In this document: piece by piece, positions 55,396 to 61,945 of the stretch
How positions within the stretch are numbered: the stretch's first letter is position 1
Layout: each line of letters begins with the position of its first letter
Notes under the pieces: model-generated
Told to the model about the DNA's origin: nothing
Database searches by the model: none
What the model saw: the letters and a program-made list of their open reading frames with translations, nothing else
Source: Comamonadaceae bacterium
Lineage (GTDB): Bacteria > Pseudomonadota > Gammaproteobacteria > Burkholderiales > Burkholderiaceae_C
Length of the DNA stretch: 64,000 nucleotides
Assembly (NCBI GenBank): GCA_027485235.1
Contig: JAIXRJ010000042.1
Coordinates: 1-64,000 of the forward strand
Direction: 5' to 3'
Translations under genes and position numbers: made by a program

Positions 55396-56025
55396 ATGCC
55401 CATAATTCGTTTTAATAAAAAAATTGTTTATTATTCACACATTCCGAAATGTGGAGGGACCTCTGTTGAGGACTTTTTAAAAGTCATGACAGGTGCCAGC
55501 ATATCATTTTTGGACCATCATTTTTATGAAAATAAAAATGTCCGCTGGAGCATCAGTTCGCCACAGCACATCACAGGAGAAGACGTCAGTAAATTATTCC
55601 CAGTCACATTTTTCGATGATTTTTTCACGGTCACTCGCAACCCTTTTGATCGATTTTGCAGCGCATTTGCCTACCAAAAATATGGACTCAAAAGAATAGA
55701 TCCTTTTATTGATATTAACAAATTTATTGGAAATTTAGAGGGCCACAATGCCTTGGCCCTCGGTCAGTTTGACCATCATTTTTTACCACAGATCAAATTC
55801 TTGTACCCCGGGGCCGCCAACAAAGTGTTTAAGTTGGAAAACGGATTGGATGGGGTCAGAAGATATATAGGCTCCGTTTTTGACACGGATGTCAGTGGTA
55901 TTCGCATGCCGCATTCATTAAAAAAACCAAGCCAAATTGGCGTGTCTTCTGAAAACCTCGATAAGCATTCTAAAAAAATAATCATGGAGATTTACAAATT
56001 AGATTTCGAGAAATTCAATTACTAG
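55396..56025 (+). CDS. Sulfotransferase family 2-type protein
   Basis: A 209-residue protein with the PAPS-binding start YYSHIPKCGGTSVEDFL, the signature of the family containing heparan-sulfate 2-O- and chondroitin sulfotransferases. It also has FFTVTRNPFDRFCSAFAYQKYG as the 3'-phosphate site. It differs from the sulfotransferase upstream in both motifs, so it is not a tandem duplicate. AT-rich. The gap of 99 bases to the previous gene has no terminator, so they may share a transcript. Confidence 0.87.
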   Translation: MPIIRFNKKIVYYSHIPKCGGTSVEDFLKVMTGASISFLDHHFYENKNVRWSISSPQHITGEDVSKLFPVTFFDDFFTVTRNPFDRFCSAFAYQKYGLKRIDPFIDINKFIGNLEGHNALALGQFDHHFLPQIKFLYPGAANKVFKLENGLDGVRRYIGSVFDTDVSGIRMPHSLKKPSQIGVSSENLDKHSKKIIMEIYKLDFEKFNY

Positions 56026-56395
56026 TCAGCAGCCGCATGAATCATTTTTCTTGTGAGTTGGCTCCTTGACACACGGTCCCATGGTCATCGTCCCTTAGAG
56101 CCAAAGGGCTGAGCAAAAGAATTTTCCCCAACGGCATCAACTCAACGAAAGCCAAGACCGGGCGATTTGCCAAGCCATTGGGGCACAACCGGTGACCGCG
56201 CCGCTGACACACCCACAGAGCAGCGGGATGGCGGCCCCAAGGCTTCGATGGCTACAATGCTGACCAAGCTTACAAAGCGTTGGCTTGTCTGTCAGCTAAG
56301 CGGTTCAGCGAAAAACCAGCGAAAAAATGAACAGACCGCCGAAATCGGGTTACGGGTCAAGACCCGTTGCCAGCAGAATTTTTTAAGGACCAAGA
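56026..56395. other. Intergenic stretch with possible coding debris
   Basis: GC content rises again between about 56070 and 56300. Broken frames in this part (for example a reading with GFDGYNADQAYKALACLSAK) suggest a decayed gene, but I cannot name it. No intact gene is visible. Confidence 0.35.
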
Positions 56396-56908
56396 ATGAC
56401 AAGATCTTTGGATTTAGGATGTGGGTTGAAACCCAAAAATCCATTCAATGCCGATGAGTTGTACGGTGTTGACATCAGAGAAAGCAATGAAACAGTCAAG
56501 GTCGCAGATCTCGCTGTCGATCCGATCCCTTTTCAGGCCAATTTTTTTGATTACTGTACTGCGTTCGATTTTTTAGAACATATTCCAAGAGTCATCTATG
56601 CTCCTCAAAGGAAGTTTTGTTTCGTTGATCTCATGTCGGAGATTTACAGGGTATTGAAACCCGGCGGTAAATTCTTATCTTTCACCCCAGCATTTCCTGC
56701 GCCAGAAGCATGGCAAGATCCCACCCATGTCAACATCATTACGGTGAAAACTTTCCCCAAATATTTTGATACAAAAGAATGTTTAGCCAAAATGTATGGA
56801 TTTAAGGGTGGATTCATTGTTGAAAAACAGTATTTGCACACCAATAAAATTCATTTAATAACTGAATTGAAAAAACCTGAAATCATGATTTCAACCGAGG
56901 GGAGTTGA
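56396..56908 (+). CDS. Small class I SAM-dependent methyltransferase
   Basis: A 170-residue methyltransferase-fold protein: SLDLGCGLKPKNPFNADELYGVDIRE (motif I and acidic loop), YCTAFDFLEHIPRV, and LMSEIYRVLKPGGKFLSFTPAFP. This compact form with DLGCGxKPKNPF is common in glycan-biosynthesis loci of aquatic bacteria. The acceptor is unknown. Its start follows a TTAAGGACC site. AT-rich like its neighbours. Confidence 0.82.
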   Translation: MTRSLDLGCGLKPKNPFNADELYGVDIRESNETVKVADLAVDPIPFQANFFDYCTAFDFLEHIPRVIYAPQRKFCFVDLMSEIYRVLKPGGKFLSFTPAFPAPEAWQDPTHVNIITVKTFPKYFDTKECLAKMYGFKGGFIVEKQYLHTNKIHLITELKKPEIMISTEGS

Positions 56909-56963
56909 TGTCATTTTTAAATATATGGAAAAGTTGATATTTTTGAAAAAATAACCATTAAGG

Positions 56964-57593
56964 TCATGATAATTTTTTGACGCCAAATTGTTTTAAAATT
57001 TCAATTTTTCGCTTGGAGTATAATTCAATATCTTCGGGATTTATTACTTTGTTGAGGCGGTATTCTACTTCAAGCACCAATGCATCTGGAGAGTATGAGA
57101 ATTGGTTGGTCAATCTCGCAATCAAAGTCAACTCATTGTCTGCCCTGTGGGAGTGGTATTCCTTGAAAAAGACATTTCCATAACCGTAAAATTTTTCGGA
57201 AAATCTCATCCTGACTGCACCGAATTGCGCTAATTTGCCATGGTACTGACCGTCATTAAAAGCAAACAATGACTTGTTATTTTCGGTCAGATGATTCATG
57301 GCAATTTTTAACCATCCATCGCCAGCTAAAGAGTCTTGTGCGACATAAACAACGAATTCCGCATTGACTTTTTGCGCAACAGAGTTCAAGGTTTTGATAA
57401 AACCACCTCTGACTGTGTCCAGTGCAATGATCATCCGAAAAGGATATTGTGCAAATGCTATCATTCTCCGAGCGGCTTCGATGGCTTGGCTGATATTTGT
57501 CGCCGGCATGATTACCGCTACGCCTTGACCATTCATTGAAGTGACTTTTTCTCGAACTCCATCTGAAAACATTTCGAAAATTTCTATGATCAT
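56964..57593 (-). CDS. Glycosyltransferase-like protein (GT-A type, short)
   Basis: A 209-residue protein resembling the nucleotide-sugar half of family 2-like glycosyltransferases: VAVIMPATNISQAIEAARRMIAF, RMIIALDTVRGGFIKTLNSVAQKVNAEFVVYVAQDSLAGDGWL (the aspartate of AQDS replacing DxD), then FAFNDGQYHGKLAQFGAVRM. It is shorter than full enzymes and may be truncated at the N-terminus. ATG 57536 (MNGQGVAV) is an alternative start. It is the only reverse gene in the AT-rich region. Confidence 0.6.
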   Translation of the reverse strand: MIIEIFEMFSDGVREKVTSMNGQGVAVIMPATNISQAIEAARRMIAFAQYPFRMIIALDTVRGGFIKTLNSVAQKVNAEFVVYVAQDSLAGDGWLKIAMNHLTENNKSLFAFNDGQYHGKLAQFGAVRMRFSEKFYGYGNVFFKEYHSHRADNELTLIARLTNQFSYSPDALVLEVEYRLNKVINPEDIELYSKRKIEILKQFGVKKLS

Positions 57594-58375
57594 TTGCGAT
57601 TAAATTTTTTAAAAAATTACACATCTGCTTAAAGAATTCTACAACATCAATAAAAAATCGCTTTAAGGTCACGGCATGCATTCCCGTGTCGTCAGGCAAT
57701 CAGCTTGATAGTCTTGCTCGGCCATGTAAGGGAAGTACCCCTCCGTGTGAACGCATCGACAGGATCGCGGCAATCAGTTGCTGCGGGCAGTCGCTGACCG
57801 ATCGACGGTTGAGGCTGACAGGTCCGCTGCTCACGATGATTCCCTTGGCAGGTTCTTGGGTGGGAAGCGGAGCAACAGGACCCCACAGGCTCATTCCAAG
57901 GCGACGGGATCAACACGGTCGTCGTCCTCTGTGAGATCACCACCGGTGTCTTTGTTCTTCTCTTCAAAGGTGACTCCAGTGAACTCCTCAAAGTGCTGCG
58001 TGATGGGCTGCGGACATCTGGCCAGTTGCATGTCTTTTGCGACCACTTCCGTGGACGCCAGGGCATGGGGTGATCAGGACCGATGCCTTCTCTCAATTGC
58101 TACCAGCGGTTCTACGGTGACAACAGCAGGAGCAACTTGTCCATGTCTTCAACGATCTCATCTGTCTCGGCGATGTTGACGGATTGCATGCTCCAAGGTC
58201 CTGATTGTTCTCCCGACTTGCCTTTCGCTTGTTTTGAATGGTTTGAAAGAAAGCGGCATTGTTGATGGGCGGCAACACCACAGCATTGCCCGTGGCCAAT
58301 CTCGGCGGGCTTGTAGGCGAAGTGTCATCAAACCGTGTCAGAATGAACAACGTTCAACCAACCAGGAGATAAAAC
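57594..58375. other. Gene-free stretch before the HU gene
   Basis: A 780-base region with only broken frames. It contains the right copy of the diverged inverted segment (57824-57900) and probably the HU promoter in the last 100 bases. GC content returns to the genome-typical level from about 57690. It is probably decayed sequence marking the island edge. Confidence 0.4.
57824..57900 (+). repeat. Diverged inverted-repeat segment, right copy
   Basis: Matches the minus strand of 50473-50549. See the left copy for shared blocks. Confidence 0.4.
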
Positions 58376-58657
58376 GTGAACAAAGCAGAATTGATCGAAG
58401 CCTTGGCCATCGAGACTGAAATGTCCAAAGCTGCCGCCGGCCGCGCCGTGGCCGCCTTGGTGGACATCATCACCAAAACCGTTGCCAAAAAGCAGGACGT
58501 CCAGCTGATCGGTTTCGGCACCTTCAAAGCCGCCAAGCGCGCTGCACGCAAGGGCAAAAACCCACGCACAGGCGAACCCTTGAAAATCGCTGCGGCCACC
58601 GTGCCCAAGTTCAGTGCCGGCGCCGCTTTCAAAGCCGCCGTGAACAAAAAGAAGTGA
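58376..58657 (+). CDS. hup: HU-family DNA-binding protein
   Basis: A 93-residue nucleoid protein: MNKAELIEALAIETEMSKAAAGRAVAALVDIITKTVAKKQDVQLIGFGTF, then KNPRTGEPLKIAAATVPKFSAGAAFKAAVN. The DNA-binding arm carries RKGKNPRTGEPLKI, with the intercalating proline conserved. Start is GTG at 58376 behind AGGAGA at 58363. The C-terminus ends NKKK, and the protein has many lysines. A terminator follows, then a SET-domain methyltransferase gene. Confidence 0.95.
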   Translation: MNKAELIEALAIETEMSKAAAGRAVAALVDIITKTVAKKQDVQLIGFGTFKAAKRAARKGKNPRTGEPLKIAAATVPKFSAGAAFKAAVNKKK

Positions 58658-58673
58658 TTGTTTCTGGTGCATG

Positions 58674-58701
58674 AAAAAACGGCCCCGATGGGCCGTTTTT
58701 T
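58674..58701. terminator. Intrinsic terminator after HU
   Basis: Stem ACGGCCC/GGGCCGT with loop CGAT, flanked by A-run and T-run, so it works on both strands. Confidence 0.93.
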
Positions 58702-58731
58702 ATTCCCCCAAGGCGGGACAAGTGAGCCGTG

Positions 58732-59178
58732 ATGCACAAGTGTGAATCCCCGATCGAGGTGCTGTCCTCCCGAGTGCACGGCAAGGGCGTGTTCGCCACG
58801 CGCCACATGGCTGCGGGCGAGACGGTGATCGAGTATGTGGGCGAGATCATCTCGATGGCCGAGGCCTTGGCCCGACACCCGCACGATGCCCGGGAGCCGA
58901 ACCACACGTTTTATTTTCAGCTGGCCGATGGCCGTGTCATCGACGCTTTGCACGGCGGCAACGATTCGCGTTGGATCAACCACTCATGCCGGCCCAATTG
59001 CGTGCCCGATGAGTCCAAGGGCCGGATTTTCATCAAAACTCGCAGGCCGGTGTTTCGGGGCGAGGAATTGAGTTTTGATTACGACTTGGTCAGCGATGAG
59101 CCCCTCAGCGATGCGCTTCGGGCGCGTTACGCCTGCCGCTGTGGCAGTTCAAAATGCCGGGGCACCATGCTGGCCTGA
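58732..59178 (+). CDS. SET-domain protein-lysine N-methyltransferase
   Basis: A 148-residue stand-alone SET domain: VLSSRVHGKGVFATRHMAAGETVIEYVGEII (SET-N with GxG), GGNDSRWINHSCRPNCVPDE (the NHSCxPN cofactor motif), RRPVFRGEELSFDYDL (catalytic tyrosine region) and a post-SET zinc tail YACRCGSSKCRGTML. All catalytic elements are present, so it should be active. The eukaryote-like post-SET cysteines with NHSCRPN point to protein lysine methylation. It starts 30 bases after the HU terminator. HU is an attractive but unproven substrate. Confidence 0.92.
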   Translation: MHKCESPIEVLSSRVHGKGVFATRHMAAGETVIEYVGEIISMAEALARHPHDAREPNHTFYFQLADGRVIDALHGGNDSRWINHSCRPNCVPDESKGRIFIKTRRPVFRGEELSFDYDLVSDEPLSDALRARYACRCGSSKCRGTMLA

Positions 59179-59320
59179 TGTTTCAAACGCGCTCACCCAG
59201 CAGGTGTGCTCTGGCCAACAGACCGCCGTCCTGCCAACTTCTAAGCTGAAAGGGCTTGCCGGACGGGCCCACCCGGGTGCCTGTCTGTGCCAAGCCACAT
59301 TCACCTCAGAATAGGAGTTC

Positions 59321-59551
59321 ATGATGACAAAACAACCCCTCACCATGCGGACCGCCAGCAACACGGCCTTGGCGGTATTGGCCCTGAGCTTGAGCGCTTG
59401 CTCGGGCATGACGCAGCAAGAAAAGAACACCGCGATCGGTGCGGGCGTGGGCGCCATCGGCGGCTCGATTCTGACCGGAGGCAGCGCTGCCGGGGCTGTG
59501 GGCGGCGCGGCCGTGGGCGGTGTGATCGGTCACGAAGTCAACAAGAAATGA
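59321..59551 (+). CDS. Glycine-zipper lipoprotein
   Basis: A 76-residue lipoprotein with a signal peptide ending in the lipobox LSAC (TALAVLALSLSACSG). The mature part is a glycine zipper ([36 protein letters not shown]), like OsmB and related outer-membrane stress lipoproteins. AGGAG at 59313 precedes the start. ATG 59324 is equally possible. An lmo0937-type gene follows closely. Confidence 0.87.
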   Translation: MMTKQPLTMRTASNTALAVLALSLSACSGMTQQEKNTAIGAGVGAIGGSILTGGSAAGAVGGAAVGGVIGHEVNKK

Positions 59552-59560
59552 GCCCTGGCC

Positions 59561-59707
59561 ATGCTTGAAACAATCGCGGTCATTTTGCTGGTGCTCTGGG
59601 TCTTGGGCTTGGTTTCCTCCTACACCATGGGCGGCTTGGTCCACATCTTGCTGGTCATTGCGGTGGTCATCGTGCTGGTGCGCGTGATCCAGGGGCGACG
59701 GCTTTAA
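59561..59707 (+). CDS. lmo0937-family small membrane protein
   Basis: A 48-residue protein made of two hydrophobic helices (LETIAVILLVLWVLGLVSSY and LVHILLVIAVVIVLVRVI) separated by TMGG, ending in a basic tail RRL. The sequence and length match the lmo0937 family. It begins 10 bases after the lipoprotein stop and ends before a terminator, so the two form one short operon. Such genes are often stress-induced. Confidence 0.88.
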   Translation: MLETIAVILLVLWVLGLVSSYTMGGLVHILLVIAVVIVLVRVIQGRRL

Positions 59708-59749
59708 GGGCTGCACATCCTGCAGGCGCACGAAGTGTTGCCCACAAAA

Positions 59750-59783
59750 AAAAGCCTGCACCTCGCAAGAAGTGCAGGCTTTT
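59750..59783. terminator. Bidirectional intrinsic terminator
   Basis: AAAAGCCTGCAC/GTGCAGGCTTTT arms with a 10-base loop, between the lmo0937-type gene and the reverse small gene at 59794. Confidence 0.92.
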
Positions 59784-59793
59784 TATGGGGTGT

Positions 59794-59982
59794 TCAGCGT
59801 TGTTGCTGGGCGCCGGGTGGGCGCTGGGGCGGGGTGGTTGGGGTTGGCGTTTTGGCAGGTGTCTGGGCTGGTGTTTTGAGCCACCGCTGCACCAGGATCA
59901 GCCAAGCCGGGTCTTGCAGGGCATCGGCCAGCAGGGCTCTCGAAATGGCCAGACGCTGCGCTGGCGTCAGGTGAGCACTCAT
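59794..59982 (-). CDS. Small hypothetical protein with proline-rich tail
   Basis: A 62-residue protein: helical N-terminus (LTPAQRLAISRALLADALQDPAWLILVQRWL) and a Pro/Thr/Gln-rich tail. It starts in a 4-base overlap with the stop of the YqjE-like gene and is the last gene of a yqjD-yqjE-like operon, in the place of yqjK, although similarity to YqjK is not obvious. Confidence 0.65.
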   Translation of the reverse strand: MSAHLTPAQRLAISRALLADALQDPAWLILVQRWLKTPAQTPAKTPTPTTPPQRPPGAQQQR

Positions 59983-60362
59983 GGTTTTTGCGAGCTCTGG
60001 ATGGCCAGCAAGTCCAATTGCAGTTGCTCCTGGATGTCTTGCAGCAAAGGCCGTGTGCGCAAGCGCTTGGCAATTGCCCAAAGCAGGCCGCTGGCGGCCA
60101 GCCAAGCCAAGGGCAGTGCCGGCAAGATCCAAGCGGTGCGCGTGTCGATGCTGGGCAAAGCGCTCCACAACAACACCGCGACGCCGCCCAAGACCAAGGC
60201 CAGCCCGGCGCTCAAGACGCTCAAGGCATACAGGAGCCAGCGGTTTTTGAGCGTGCACAGGTGGTCTGCCCAAGTCTGGCTGGCCATGTCTGCGTAGCCT
60301 TGTGCGTGCATCTTGAGCAGTTCAGGCGGCAACACCAAGAGCTTGAGCAGCAGCTTGAACAT
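59979..60362 (-). CDS. YqjE-like/phage-holin-family membrane protein
   Basis: A 127-residue protein with two transmembrane helices (ALSVLSAGLALVLGGVAVLLWSAL and AWILPALPLAWLAASGLLWAI) after a cytoplasmic N-terminal part. This matches the YqjE/holin family that accompanies YqjD. Start 60362 shares one base with the YqjD-like stop (TGATG). Confidence 0.75.
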   Translation of the reverse strand: MFKLLLKLLVLPPELLKMHAQGYADMASQTWADHLCTLKNRWLLYALSVLSAGLALVLGGVAVLLWSALPSIDTRTAWILPALPLAWLAASGLLWAIAKRLRTRPLLQDIQEQLQLDLLAIQSSQKP

Positions 60363-60688
60363 CAGTGCTTGCGTGGCTGAAACAACCAAGCCACGGCCAG
60401 TGCGGCCACTGCCCCGGTGCCTGCAGCGATCAAGACCGACTGCAAAGGTGCATGCTGGATGTAGCTGTCGGCCAAGCGCTTGGCGTGGCGGGCTTCACGC
60501 TCCAGGCGATGCTCCACCTCCAGTGCGGTTTCTTTGCCGTGTTGGGCCAGATCGTGCAGGCTGTCGTTGACGCGGTCGGCCATGCGGCTGAGCATGGGTC
60601 GGGCATCCTGCAGGGCTTCGTTGACCGTGCCGGAGATACCGGCGCCGAGCGCCTGGATTTTTTCGTGGGGGGTTTTTGAATCGGACAT
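60362..60688 (-). CDS. YqjD/ElaB-like DUF883 membrane-anchored protein
   Basis: A 108-residue protein: long amphipathic helices (MLSRMADRVNDSLHDLAQHGKETALEVEHRLEREARHAK) followed by a C-terminal transmembrane anchor (VLIAAGTGAVAALAVAWLF) and a basic end. DUF883 proteins such as YqjD anchor ribosomes to the inner membrane in stationary phase. The start at 60688 excludes an upstream nine-codon extension. It heads the three-gene reverse operon. Confidence 0.85.
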   Translation of the reverse strand: MSDSKTPHEKIQALGAGISGTVNEALQDARPMLSRMADRVNDSLHDLAQHGKETALEVEHRLEREARHAKRLADSYIQHAPLQSVLIAAGTGAVAALAVAWLFQPRKH

Positions 60689-60778
60689 GTGAACCTTTGC
60701 AGTGAATGAAACCAAACGAGGTATTCACTGTAAAAGTCCAAGTCAGCGCTGTCAGTGGTACAGCACACCGTGGACAGC

Positions 60779-61039
60779 TCAGTTGAGGATGCTGCCTTGT
60801 CGCCGTTGCTCGCGCAACATGAAGAGGTAAAGGCTTTCCACTTTGTCCCGCGCCCATGGCGTGCGCCGCAAGAACCTGAGGCTTGAGCCTAAGCTGGGCT
60901 CATGCGTGAAACAACGCACCGGGATCCGTGTGCCCAACTCATGCCAGCCATAGTGGTCGGCCAGTTGGGTGACGATCATCTCCAGCGTCAAGCCGTGCAG
61001 GGGGTTGCGCGCTTGTTCGGGTTTTGCAGGGGTATTCAT
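60779..61039 (-). CDS. VF530 family (DUF2132) DNA-binding protein
   Basis: An 86-residue protein that matches the VF530 family almost throughout: NPLHGLTLEMIVTQLADHYGWHELGTRIPVRCFTHEPSLGSSLRFLRRTPWARDKVESLYL. Members have a small helical DNA-binding fold. Regulatory targets are unknown. Confidence 0.92.
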   Translation of the reverse strand: MNTPAKPEQARNPLHGLTLEMIVTQLADHYGWHELGTRIPVRCFTHEPSLGSSLRFLRRTPWARDKVESLYLFMLREQRRQGSILN

Positions 61040-61225
61040 GGGGGTGATTGTCGGCGCAATGAACGTGGGTGGGTGTGGGCTGTTTGCGTTGCGTCAAAGG
61101 GGCGGCATCAAATTGATGCATCATGGTAGGCGCTCAGGGCTGAGTTTTTTTTCAGTTTCCCCCTGTAACGGCGCGCATGACGGCAAACTCATGAAACATC
61201 TTGACTCTTCCAAGGTCACCCGCCC

Positions 61226-61945
61226 GTGAGCATTTCGAAGCCATGCTCTCCCAACGAACTGCTCTCTTGTTTGCCGGACGATGTGCGGGCGCGTGTGACC
61301 CCTTTTTTGGAAAATGTACACCTGCCTTCAGGGCGGTCTTTGTACGAGTCGGGTGCGTATTTTCGTTACGTGTATTTCCCTTTGAACGGCACGGTGGCCT
61401 TGCACGGCTTGACTGAGAACGGGTCTACTTCGATGTTGTCATTGGTCGGTCGAGAAGGCTTGGTGGGTGTGTCGAGTTTCATGGGCGGCTTGTCCATGAA
61501 CAGCAACGCCACTGTGCTGACAGGTGGCAATTTCTTGCGCATGCCTGCGGCCGATTTGTTGCGCGAGTTTGAGCGATCGCTGCCCCTTTTGCACTTGTTG
61601 CTGCGCTACACGCAAGCGCTGATTGCCCAAATGGCGCAGACCGCGATGTGCAACCGACACCACACCCTGGAAAAAGCTTTCAGCCGTTGTTTGTTGCTGT
61701 GCCTGGACCGCACCACAGGCAACGAGTTGTTGCTGACACATGGGCAAATGGCCCATTTGCTGGGGGTGCGCCGCGAGGGCGTGACCGAAGCGGCGTTTCG
61801 CTTGCAACACCTGGGACTGATCCGCTACGCGCGTGGGCACATCACCATCTTGGATCGGCAAGGGCTGGAGCAAGGCACTTGCGAGTGCTACAGCGCCATC
61901 AAATCAGAATACGACCGTTTGCTGCCCATGCGCATGGCGGCTTGA
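61226..61945 (+). CDS. Crp/Fnr-family transcriptional regulator
   Basis: A 239-residue regulator. The N-terminal cyclic-nucleotide-binding-like domain (LPSGRSLYESGAYFRYVYFPLNGTVAL) is divergent, and FNR's cysteine set is absent. The C-terminal helix-turn-helix is LLLTHGQMAHLLGVRREGVTEAAFRLQHLGLIRYARGHITI. The start is GTG at 61226. Its stop is directly followed by the ATG of the CheB-CheR gene, so it is cotranscribed with it. The signal is unknown. Confidence 0.87.
   Translation: MSISKPCSPNELLSCLPDDVRARVTPFLENVHLPSGRSLYESGAYFRYVYFPLNGTVALHGLTENGSTSMLSLVGREGLVGVSSFMGGLSMNSNATVLTGGNFLRMPAADLLREFERSLPLLHLLLRYTQALIAQMAQTAMCNRHHTLEKAFSRCLLLCLDRTTGNELLLTHGQMAHLLGVRREGVTEAAFRLQHLGLIRYARGHITILDRQGLEQGTCECYSAIKSEYDRLLPMRMAA

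Noticed and set aside
57692-58096. 134-codon minus-strand frame before HU
   Set aside because: Low-complexity Arg/Ser/Pro composition and no neighbours supporting it. Probably decayed sequence.
61114-61160. TGATGCATCA palindrome and a short GCTCA/TGAGT stem with T8 before the Crp/Fnr gene
   Set aside because: The stem is only 4-5 bp and no gene ends there. Both could be chance, so I did not list an operator or terminator.
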